The notes under the pieces are model-generated. The model ran no database searches and had not been told where the DNA came from. It worked only from the letters and a program-made list of their open reading frames with translations. 21,369 bases of DNA from JACCVL01 sp038233135 (GTDB lineage Bacteria; Actinomycetota; Actinomycetes; Propionibacteriales; Nocardioidaceae): assembly GCA_038233135.1 (NCBI GenBank), contig JBBSMN010000025.1, positions 1 to 21,369 of the forward strand, written 5' to 3'. Shown here piece after piece: positions 15,743 through 21,369 of the stretch. How positions within the stretch are numbered: the first letter of the stretch is position 1; each line of letters begins with the position of its first letter. The position numbers were made by a program, and so were the translations under genes.

Positions 15743-16516
15743 TCACGCGACCTCAACGAACCATTCGGTGCCGAGGACGCGCCGAGCCAGCCCTGTGGGT
15801 AGCGCGAGGAGCACGGCTATCGTCCGCATGCCGCCGCTGGCTTGGGAGCTGTGGGCCGCCAGGGCAGCACGCTTCGCCTCCAGCTGGTCGCGGACGTCGA
15901 CAACCTGCGACAAACCGGCGCGGTCGGTGTAGATGTCGTCTTCCGGCAGCGTCAGACCGGGCAGGAGCCGTGCGAACGGGCGCAGCACGTGGAGGCCGCG
16001 CACGAGCCAGGTCCGGTCGACGGTTGCCTCGAGCAGGCTGGGTCGGCGTGACGCGAGGTTCTGCGCGGCCCGGGCGATTCGGTGAACGTGCACGTGGTCG
16101 GGGTGTCCGTAGCCTCCTCGGCCGTCATAGCCAGTGAGTACGTCGGTGTCCTCCTGGTCGAGTATTGCCGCGACCTGGCGTGCCGCCTCGTGTTCGGGGG
16201 CGTCGACGAACCGGTGCGAGCCTGCGGAAGGTGCCTGGGTCATGCCCGAGTCGGCGTAGCCGAGCCATATTACGCGCGCGGCGCCGAGCGCTCGTGCGGA
16301 CGCCGCCGCCTCGGCTCGACGATGGTGCGCAAGCACCATCGAGCCCGACGTCTTGACGTCGGTCTGGCCGGACACGCCTGCGGTGAGGCCAGCACCGCCG
16401 TCGGTGGCGAAAACCAGCACTACCCGGTCGCCCGCGGCGGCGCGCTGGGCGAGCCAGCCGCCGGTCAGCAGCACCTCGTCGTCGGGGTGAGCATGGAGCG
16501 AGACGATCGTCGACAT
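15743..16516 (-). CDS. PIG-L family N-acetylglucosaminyl deacetylase
   Basis: A 257-residue zinc-dependent deacetylase. ATG 16516 puts the metal motif at the normal N-terminal position: H8-A-H10-P-D12-D13-E14, followed by TGGWLAQRAAAGDRVVLVFATDGG. RRAEAAASARALG (about 66-78) and GYGHPDHVHVHR (about 135-146) complete the family pattern. An open frame reaches back to 16768 but that part is a shadow of the glycosyltransferase gene. No strong ribosome site is seen; translation may couple to the upstream glycosyltransferase, whose restored stop (16543-16545) is 26 bp before this ATG. Family members remove acetyl from GlcNAc units in lipids, mycothiol precursors or antibiotics. With a glycosyltransferase and flippase upstream, a role in making a deacetylated surface glycolipid is inferred. 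Confidence 0.88.
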   Translation of the reverse strand: MSTIVSLHAHPDDEVLLTGGWLAQRAAAGDRVVLVFATDGGAGLTAGVSGQTDVKTSGSMVLAHHRRAEAAASARALGAARVIWLGYADSGMTQAPSAGSHRFVDAPEHEAARQVAAILDQEDTDVLTGYDGRGGYGHPDHVHVHRIARAAQNLASRRPSLLEATVDRTWLVRGLHVLRPFARLLPGLTLPEDDIYTDRAGLSQVVDVRDQLEAKRAALAAHSSQASGGMRTIAVLLALPTGLARRVLGTEWFVEVA

Positions 16517-16542
16517 CGTGGTACGTACGTTTCCGTGGCCGG

Positions 16543-17673
16543 CTACGCGACCGGCAGCGTGACCGCGGGCACGGAGGCGTGGCTCGTGCCGACCAGTCTC
16601 CCCGCCTCCCGGTAGAGGACGTCGGTGCGGTCGAGTGCGGCTGCCCAGTCGAAGGGTGGAGCGACACAGCGGTTGTGGGCCGCAATTCGCTGCGAAGCTC
16701 AGTGTCAAGGACCAGATCGGCGATCGCCACGGACATCTCCACCTCGTCGGCGACGAGGATCCCGTCAACGCGGTCGCGGATGAACTCGCGCACCCCGCTC
16801 CTTCGGTGGGCCACGACCGGCAGACCCGCGCAGCGTGCTTCCAATGCCGCGATCCCGAAGGACTCCTTCGGGGCAGGCGCGACGTAGAGCGCGGCGGAGA
16901 GCAGCTCGTCGAGTACTTCGACTCGCGGGAGCCGGCCGGTGAGCCGGACGTACGGCGTCAGCCCGTGACGCTCGACGTACCGCTGCATGCGGCGGCGAAG
17001 CGGGCCGTCGCCGACGATGAGCAGTCGGACGTCGCAGCCGGGTGTGAGCGCCCGGACCCGCTCGAAGATCTTGAGCAGTTCCATGGGGTGTTTGCGCGGC
17101 ATCAGTCGCATCACGCTCACGATCGTGACCGGCACCTCGCCACTGTCCTCACCAGGCAGGCCCGCTTCCGGGGAGGGGGCCGGAGCGATCCCCGGGCGCC
17201 AGGCGGCGACGTCGATTGCGTTCGGGAGTACAGAGACGTCCGTGCCGGCGAGCGATCGACGGAAGATCTCGGCGGCAGCACCGCTGACCGCCGCCCAGCG
17301 CACCGGCCAGCAACGGAGGGTCGCGATTGCTGCCAGGCGCACCACTCCGCCAGCACCCACCCACATCGAGTGCACAGTCACCAGGGTAGGCACGCCGGCT
17401 GCGAAGGCGGCTCGGGCAACCCCGATGCTGTAGGGGGACAGCATCGAGATGTGCACGGTGCACGTGAGCCACGTCGTATTCGCCGATGACGCGGCGGGCC
17501 TGGCTCAGTGGCATGCGGTGCACCCAGGTCGGGTCGTCGCCGTTGCCCGGTGTCGGGGTCAGCACCACTGCGCCGAGGCCGCGCGTCTGCTGGTGTCGCA
17601 CGAAGTCGTCGACATGCGTCTCGATGCCGCCCAGGCGAGGGAGGAAGACGTCGGTGACGTGAGCAATGCGGCG
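16543..17673 (-). pseudogene. Family 4 glycosyltransferase, frameshifted twice
   Basis: A GT4 (GT-B fold) sugar transferase readable only across three frames. The N-lobe start (RIAHVTDVFLPRLGGIETHVDDFV) is in frame with the upstream flippase. At 17451-17464 the 7-mer GTGCACG occurs twice in tandem; removing one copy joins EYDVAHVH to ISMLSPYSIGVARAAF without loss. The second section runs through VTIVSVMRLMPRKHP, RLLIVGDGPL and the nucleotide-sugar motif ESFGIAALEARCAGLPVV to LDTELRSEL. At about 16683 one base (C on the plus strand) is missing; restoring it continues into AAHNRCVAPPFDWAAALDR and ends SVPAVTLPVA at TAG 16543. Without repair the second section runs out of frame to 16125. The gene is probably inactive as sequenced. 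Sugar donor and acceptor are not predictable. Confidence 0.75.
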
Positions 17674-18813
17674 CGGCCGGCCGGCCGCGCGACGCGGCTC
17701 AGCGTCCTGCCGGTGGGGAAGCCGGTTTCCGAGGAGCCACAGCCCGAGGGTGCCTCCGCCGACCGGGATTTCGACGGCGAAGACGAATGCCCGGTACAGG
17801 ACCGCGCCGGCCGCCACGCCCGTCGGGTCGCCGCCCAGCGTCAACAGGACACCGACGAGTCCCAGGTCTGTGACACCAACCCCTCCGGGCGTGAGCGGCA
17901 CGATGGTGAGCATGCGCTCGAGGGCCAGTCCGGCGGGCACCTCAACCCAGGTGTTTCCGCTGCCTGTTACGTGCAGGCAGAGCCCGAGCAGCAACCCCTG
18001 CGACGCGAGGTAGCCGAGGATGCCCAGGGACATCTGCAGCCAGCCGTTGGCCACCAGGCCGGCGCACTCGCGGCGGACGTCGAGCAGTGTTCCCACCACG
18101 TCAAGGTTCTTGTCGCGGCCGATCATCCGAAGGCCGGTGCGGAGCGTCCGCTCGACCGTTCGGCCCATCAAGGCGGTGTATCGCGGGCTGAGCACAAGTA
18201 CCACTGCGAAGCCGGCGACCCCGGTGAAGGCGAGCGCGGCGACGACAGCGGTCAGCCGCAGGGGCAGGCTGACCGCCTCGCCGGCGCGAGTCAGCGCCAG
18301 CACCGCGACGACAGGGAGCAGGAGTTTCGATCCGACGTCCCAGAGGTTGGTGAGGAAGGTGTAGCCCGCGAAGCCGCGGAGACCGATACCCCAGGTCTGC
18401 ATCATGCGGCGGTTGAGCTCGACGCCTGCGACACCACCGAGCGGGACCATGTTGGCCACGGCGCTGCCTGTGACGTTGAGTGTCAGGGCACGCCGATGAG
18501 TGAGGCTCGGTGCAGCGGCGGTGAGGACGAAGGAGTGCACGATCAGCCCCAGGAGCCACAGGCCGACCAAGTCGAGCAAGGCCGGCCAGTGCAGGGACTG
18601 CAGCACGGGGATGAGGCCATGCCAGGAGATGTCGACTGTCTTCGGGACACCTAGGCCGACCAGGGTCAGGCCGACGACCCACGAGAGCATGAATCGCACT
18701 CGCGGCCAGGCCTGATGCCGTCGATCAGCCACGGCATCCTCAACCGGCGAGGTCCCCTGGCGGCGTTGTGCGTCACCTCGTCTGCTGAGGGGCAGGAATG
18801 GACCATGACGCAC
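17149..18813 (-). CDS. Flippase-like membrane protein (LPG-synthase TM/UPF0104) reading into the GT4 N-lobe
   Basis: The open frame as it stands encodes 554 residues. Residues 40-365 are a polytopic membrane domain with about eight helices and the family signature VPLTPGGVGVTDLGLVGVLL (306-325), here with Asp where a Glu is usual. This is the AglD/MprF-type flippase-like domain, which moves glycolipids or lipids across the membrane. Without a stop or any ATG/GTG/TTG, a basic linker (366-381) leads into the first 70 residues of a GT4 glycosyltransferase (382-452). After residue 452 a 7-bp duplication shifts the frame and the remaining 100 residues are meaningless. So the intact ancestor was probably a flippase-GT4 fusion. 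The GTG start at 18813 is uncertain; ATG at the residue 42 position is an alternative. Head gene of the glycan cluster, in front of PIG-L. Confidence 0.75.
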   Translation of the reverse strand: MRHGPFLPLSRRGDAQRRQGTSPVEDAVADRRHQAWPRVRFMLSWVVGLTLVGLGVPKTVDISWHGLIPVLQSLHWPALLDLVGLWLLGLIVHSFVLTAAAPSLTHRRALTLNVTGSAVANMVPLGGVAGVELNRRMMQTWGIGLRGFAGYTFLTNLWDVGSKLLLPVVAVLALTRAGEAVSLPLRLTAVVAALAFTGVAGFAVVLVLSPRYTALMGRTVERTLRTGLRMIGRDKNLDVVGTLLDVRRECAGLVANGWLQMSLGILGYLASQGLLLGLCLHVTGSGNTWVEVPAGLALERMLTIVPLTPGGVGVTDLGLVGVLLTLGGDPTGVAAGAVLYRAFVFAVEIPVGGGTLGLWLLGNRLPHRQDAEPRRAAGRPRRIAHVTDVFLPRLGGIETHVDDFVRHQQTRGLGAVVLTPTPGNGDDPTWVHRMPLSQARRVIGEYDVAHVHRAHLDAVPLQHRGCPSRLRSRRAYPGDCALDVGGCWRSGAPGSNRDPPLLAGALGGGQRCCRRDLPSIARRHGRLCTPERNRRRRLAPGDRSGPLPGSGPAW

Positions 18814-18906
18814 CGCATACCCGGACCGTAGGCGTCGCGAATGAAGCGATCATGAAGCAAGACCGCCCGGGCCTGAGCTTGTGGGCTGCGCGTCGGAGAC
18901 CGCGGG
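18814..18906. promoter_or_regulatory. Intergenic region with a direct repeat upstream of the flippase-GT gene
   Basis: A 93-bp gap between two minus-strand genes. ATGAAGC occurs at 18841-18847 and 18852-18858, an 11-bp period that places both on the same helix face, as for a dimeric regulator. On the minus strand TACGGT precedes the flippase GTG by 11 bases and could be a -10. Both are inferences from sequence. Confidence 0.3.
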
Positions 18907-20718
18907 TCAGCCGGTCGGCGACACGATCTTGTAGTCGCGGATCTTGCGGTAGATCGTGGCCCTCGACATCTCCAGCGACCGCGCCGCCTGTGCCTTGTTG
19001 CCATCGGCGTCGAGCAGGCTCCGGACGATGGCGTCGCGCTCGATCCGCTCCAGTGGGCTGAGCCGCCGGCGGCCGACTGCTCGCACTTCGGGGGGCAAGT
19101 CGTCGGCCCTGATCTGGCCGGTGCGGCGATGTTTCACCACCTGCCGTAGCACCTGATAGACCTGCTCGGTGTTGCCCGGCCACGACGACCGCATCATGAG
19201 CTGCATCGCCTCCGGCGAGCAGCTGAGCTGGCCGCCGTGGCTGAGGCGGGCCAGGAAGTGCGACACCAGTGCGGGCAGGTCCTCCAGGTGCAGGCGCAGC
19301 GGCGGCACCTCGACGGTCTGCGGGAACAGGGCCAACAGGCGGGTGAGGTCCTCCTTGTCGGCGGCGTTCGCCAAGGTCACCGCCACCCAAAGCGGCCGCG
19401 GGCGGTCGGCGACCCGAGCGGCCTGCAGAGCCGAAGACAGGACGCGCAGGTGCTGGCCGTCCAGACTGTCCACGTTCCGCACGACCACGTTGTCAGCGTC
19501 GTCATTGAGCGTGCGCCGGATCAACCCCGGCCAGTGCGAGTCGGACCCCGCGTCCTTGGCGTCCAGCGCCGCGAAGCGGCCCACCGGCTGCCGGCGCAGC
19601 TGCACGGCCTTCAACAGTGCCAGCTTGCCCACCCCGGTCTCGCCGTCGACCGCTAGCCATTCGCCGGAGCGGAAGGCGCGCTCCACCTCCTGGCAGGCCC
19701 GCAACCACGGTGGCCCGGACCCCACCAGGCCGGGCAGCAGCATCGGCGAGCCGCTGGGTCGGAGCGCGTGGCGGGACGGCTTGTCCCGCTCCTCGAACTT
19801 GACGTGCACGACCACTCCGGTGGGGTGGTCGTCGCGCCCCACCGTCCGGCAGTGCATGCGCGCGTGCATCCCGGTGGGGAGCTCGATGAGTACCGCACCT
19901 CGATAGCCAGCTGTGAGCGCCTCACGCGCCTGGGCAAGCATCGCGGTCTGGTCGGACGGGTCGAGCATCGTGCGTGCGAAGTCGTTCAGCATCACGACTT
20001 CGCTGTCGAGGGCGAGCACGGCACCACTCATCCGCCGACAGGTGCGCAGGTACTCCTGGAACAGACCCAGCTGCCCGGCACCGGTCTCGGCCAGGAGCGC
20101 CTGCCTGATCTGCTCGGCCGTTGTCTTCGCCAGCGTCAGCAGCAGCGAGCCGGCATCTCGGCGCCAGCAGGTGAGGTCGATGACCCCGGCGGTGCGCCCG
20201 GAGATCGGGTGGTGGACCGGCACGGCCGCGCAGGCCAGGTTCTCGAGGTCCTCAGCGTAGTGCTCGTGCCCGAAGACCTGGGCCGCCCCTCCCACCTCGA
20301 TCGCCGTTCCGATGCCGTTGGTGCCGACGAACTGCTCGGCATAGCTGAAGCCGGGTGCGAGCAGCACGCTGTCCAGATGGCGCTCGAGGTGGTGGTCGCC
20401 GGTCAGGCGGCTGAGCACCAGACCAGACGGGTCGGTGAGGATGGCGCTGACCGGCTGGCCGTCCAGCTGCTCGCGCAGGGTGCGCAGCACCGGCTCCGCG
20501 CTTCGCGCCAGCGGTGTGTCGTGGTCGGGCTCGCACCGGTAGAGCATCTGGATCTGGTCCGCTGCGACCTTGAGGTCGCGTGACCGTTGCCAGGAGGCGA
20601 GGATTGGTCCACGGACGAGGCCGGGGACCACCGGCTCAGAGGTGAGGAAGCGCAGTCGACTCTCGGCGACCGCCTCGCCGTCTGGCAGCGCGTCATGCTC
20701 GGATGACGTCCACGTCAA
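18907..20718 (-). CDS. GAF/AAA/Fis-type transcriptional activator, MimR/AcoR-like
   Basis: A 603-residue regulator: helical N-terminus with PILASWQRSR (38-47); a GAF-type sensor with GFSYAEQFVGTNGIGTAIE (123-141), typical of the AcoR family; a second sensor-like part (about 215-310); an AAA domain with Walker A GETGVGK (359-365) but a degenerate Walker B (VVVRNVDSL, 411-419) and no GAFTGA sigma-54 loop; WPGN at 513-516; and a Fis-type helix-turn-helix (about 573-597). Actinobacteria lack sigma-54, and such proteins activate ordinary promoters; MimR controls the mim monooxygenase operon in mycobacteria. Its position divergent from a monooxygenase gene fits the same job. The start is TTG 20718 with AAGG about 13 bases upstream; a later start is possible. 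It is the most likely ligand of the paired GTCTCA palindromes. Confidence 0.88.
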   Translation of the reverse strand: MTWTSSEHDALPDGEAVAESRLRFLTSEPVVPGLVRGPILASWQRSRDLKVAADQIQMLYRCEPDHDTPLARSAEPVLRTLREQLDGQPVSAILTDPSGLVLSRLTGDHHLERHLDSVLLAPGFSYAEQFVGTNGIGTAIEVGGAAQVFGHEHYAEDLENLACAAVPVHHPISGRTAGVIDLTCWRRDAGSLLLTLAKTTAEQIRQALLAETGAGQLGLFQEYLRTCRRMSGAVLALDSEVVMLNDFARTMLDPSDQTAMLAQAREALTAGYRGAVLIELPTGMHARMHCRTVGRDDHPTGVVVHVKFEERDKPSRHALRPSGSPMLLPGLVGSGPPWLRACQEVERAFRSGEWLAVDGETGVGKLALLKAVQLRRQPVGRFAALDAKDAGSDSHWPGLIRRTLNDDADNVVVRNVDSLDGQHLRVLSSALQAARVADRPRPLWVAVTLANAADKEDLTRLLALFPQTVEVPPLRLHLEDLPALVSHFLARLSHGGQLSCSPEAMQLMMRSSWPGNTEQVYQVLRQVVKHRRTGQIRADDLPPEVRAVGRRRLSPLERIERDAIVRSLLDADGNKAQAARSLEMSRATIYRKIRDYKIVSPTG

Positions 20719-20737
20719 TGGTCAGCACCCACCTTCA

Positions 20738-20781
20738 CTGAGCGGGATGTGGCGCCACGATAGGCGCCGCCACGCGCTCAG
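20738..20781. promoter_or_regulatory. Dyad in the leader/promoter of the activator gene
   Basis: CTGAGCG (20738-20744) pairs with CGCTCAG (20775-20781), and inside it GGCGCC (20751-20756) pairs with GGCGCC (20763-20768). The dyad lies 20-63 bp upstream of the regulator's TTG start and may be an mRNA hairpin or an operator. Seen in sequence; role unknown. Confidence 0.4.
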
Positions 20782-20829
20782 TCGAGCGAGATCGATGAAT
20801 TCGCCGGTCACGGCTCAGGGGGCCGCCGT

Positions 20830-20844
20830 GTCTCACATTGAGAC
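20830..20844. promoter_or_regulatory. Palindromic operator 1 (GTCTCA-N3-TGAGAC)
   Basis: GTCTCACATTGAGAC has perfect 6-bp arms with a 3-bp centre. It ends 23 bp before the -10-like TATACC and 36 bp before the small gene's ATG, a normal place for an activator site. It is also 112 bp from the divergent regulator start, so it could serve autoregulation. Binding by the adjacent activator is inferred. Confidence 0.7.
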
Positions 20845-20867
20845 GCGCACCGCCGGAGGGCCGCAGG

Positions 20868-20873
20868 TATACC
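20868..20873 (+). promoter_or_regulatory. Putative -10 element of the small gene (leaderless)
   Basis: TATACC matches 4 of 6 consensus positions. Its spacing puts the transcription start at the ATG (20881). There is no -35 at normal distance, as expected for an activator-dependent promoter. Confidence 0.4.
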
Positions 20874-20880
20874 CGCCTGC

Positions 20881-21129
20881 ATGGGCCCGGACCGCGAAGC
20901 AGAGCCTGAGACCTACAACCCCTGGAGCGTCGTCAACCTGGTGTTCGAGCACCTGGCCGACGAGGGGTTGCACCCCGTCCTCGGCGAGCGCGGCGACCCG
21001 AGCGAGCCCGCGCGAGCGCTGCTGGGCGCGCTCGGCATCGAGCCCGACCCTGAGGGCAACCGCGAGGTCAGGCGGGACGTGCACGCCCAGCTGGCCGAGA
21101 TCCGCGCCGTCATGCTCGACGACGGCTGA
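20881..21129 (+). CDS. Small acidic protein of unknown function (YNPWSVVNLVFEHL)
   Basis: An 82-residue protein I do not recognise with certainty. It begins with a short acidic tail, then ETYNPWSVVNLVFEHLADEGLHPVLGERGDPSEPARALLGALGIEP, and ends in a charged helix (REVRRDVHAQLAEIRAVML). Codon positions show the GC bias of real genes, and the predicted helices and the PW motif look like a folded domain rather than a chance frame. No cysteines, signal peptide or membrane segment. It probably starts leaderless, since the nearest GGAGGG is 20 bases upstream. Palindromic operators of the same sequence flank it, one before it and one 25 bp after its stop, upstream of the monooxygenase. It may act with the regulator or the monooxygenase (modulator, adaptor or assembly factor); that is inference. 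Confidence 0.7.
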   Translation: MGPDREAEPETYNPWSVVNLVFEHLADEGLHPVLGERGDPSEPARALLGALGIEPDPEGNREVRRDVHAQLAEIRAVMLDDG

Positions 21130-21153
21130 GGTCACACCATCGCAGGCTGTGGC

Positions 21154-21168
21154 GTCTCATTCTGAGAC
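21154..21168. promoter_or_regulatory. Palindromic operator 2 (GTCTCA-N3-TGAGAC)
   Basis: GTCTCATTCTGAGAC has the same arms and spacer length as operator 1, with a different 3-bp centre. It ends 22 bp before TTAAAT, the likely -10 of the monooxygenase operon. Confidence 0.72.
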
Positions 21169-21190
21169 CGCCGTTCGGTGGCTTCGCGGG

Positions 21191-21196
21191 TTAAAT
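21191..21196 (+). promoter_or_regulatory. Putative -10 element of the monooxygenase operon
   Basis: TTAAAT matches 4 of 6 consensus positions and is one of few AT-rich hexamers here. Its distance from operator 2 equals, within one base, that between operator 1 and TATACC. It would give a 5' leader of about 49 bases. Confidence 0.4.
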
Positions 21197-21251
21197 GAGG
21201 GTTGCCGGGCAGTTTCGTGTCCGTGACCGACAACTTATCCAAGGAGTGGTG

Positions 21252-21369
21252 ATGAGTCGCCAGAGCGTTGCCAAGGCGTACGAGAAGATTCAGGAATTGG
21301 CCTGGGAGCCGCTCTACCACGAGCCGGTCTCCCAGTACGGCACCGACTACACCTTCCAGAAGGCGAAGA
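21252..21369 (+). CDS. Propane/phenol-type soluble di-iron monooxygenase alpha subunit (5' end only)
   Basis: The first 39 codons of a large gene, cut by the window end. ATG 21252 follows AAGGAG with 5 bases between. MSRQSVAKAYEKI, ELAWEP and YGTDYTFQKAK match the N-terminus of the PrmA/MimA group of hydroxylase large subunits (Gordonia and Rhodococcus propane 2-monooxygenase, mycobacterial MimA). In those, the alpha subunit carries the di-iron site and works with a reductase, beta subunit and coupling protein encoded downstream, usually followed by a GroEL-like chaperonin. Substrate (propane, acetone, phenol or other) cannot be settled from 39 residues. The divergent MimR-like regulator supports the assignment. 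The di-iron ligands lie beyond the window. Confidence 0.88.
   Translation, partial: MSRQSVAKAYEKIQELAWEPLYHEPVSQYGTDYTFQKAK

Noticed and set aside
20907..20912. Extra TGAGAC half-site inside the small gene
   Set aside because: It is a single hexamer within coding sequence without its partner arm; expected by chance.
21168..21230. Sigma-54 (-24/-12) promoter ahead of the monooxygenase
   Set aside because: No GG-N10-GC pair with correct spacing is found, the regulator lacks GAFTGA, and actinobacteria do not carry sigma-54.
1..21369. CRISPR arrays, tRNA/rRNA genes, insertion sequences, attachment sites
   Set aside because: No regularly spaced repeats, tRNA-like cloverleaf with T-loop motif, rRNA signature or transposase/integrase motifs were found on reading both strands.

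Overview
The window is about 21.4 kb of very GC-rich DNA with actinobacterial traits: third-position GC preference, GTG/TTG starts, several apparently leaderless genes, a BioB followed by a BsaP-type protein as in mycobacteria, a class E sortase, and an AcoR/MimR-type activator without the sigma-54 contact motif. I cannot name genus or species from the sequence alone. No rRNA, tRNA, CRISPR array, transposase or phage gene is visible, and the gene content looks chromosomal.

Layout. 1-791: 3' end of bioB (biotin synthase), overlapped by bsaP, its small Cys-rich partner. 897-3068: an aldo/keto reductase converging on a DUF2252 kinase-like protein. 3156-7410: an FKBP prolyl isomerase whose 3' end overlaps the convergent hrpA (DEAH RNA helicase). 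7546-9631: a secreted glucose/sorbosone-dehydrogenase-like propeller with a PKD domain, broken by two one-base frameshifts. 9664-11866: a DUF427 protein, an MBL-fold hydrolase and a PAP2-type membrane phosphatase/transferase. 11903-15596: an exported delta-60-type beta-propeller, then in the opposite direction a class E sortase and two tandem ferritin-like proteins, ending at a 26-bp inverted repeat. 15743-18813 (minus strand): a probable cell-envelope glycan cluster of a flippase-like membrane protein read straight into a family 4 glycosyltransferase, followed by a PIG-L deacetylase. The glycosyltransferase is broken by a 7-bp tandem duplication and a one-base loss. 18907-21369: a GAF/AAA/Fis activator (MimR-like) divergent from a short unknown protein and from the start of a propane/phenol-type soluble di-iron monooxygenase alpha subunit.

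The most interesting part is the right end. Two near-identical palindromes (GTCTCA-N3-TGAGAC) lie at 20830-20844 and 21154-21168. Each is followed 22-23 bp later by a -10-like hexamer, one at the start of an uncharacterised 82-residue protein and one ahead of the monooxygenase. This suggests that the activator switches on both transcription units together and that the small protein belongs to the monooxygenase system. The second theme is gene damage. There are four frame disruptions in two genes: three fit loss of one base from a short G/C run and could be sequencing error, while the fourth is a perfect 7-bp duplication and looks like a genuine mutation.
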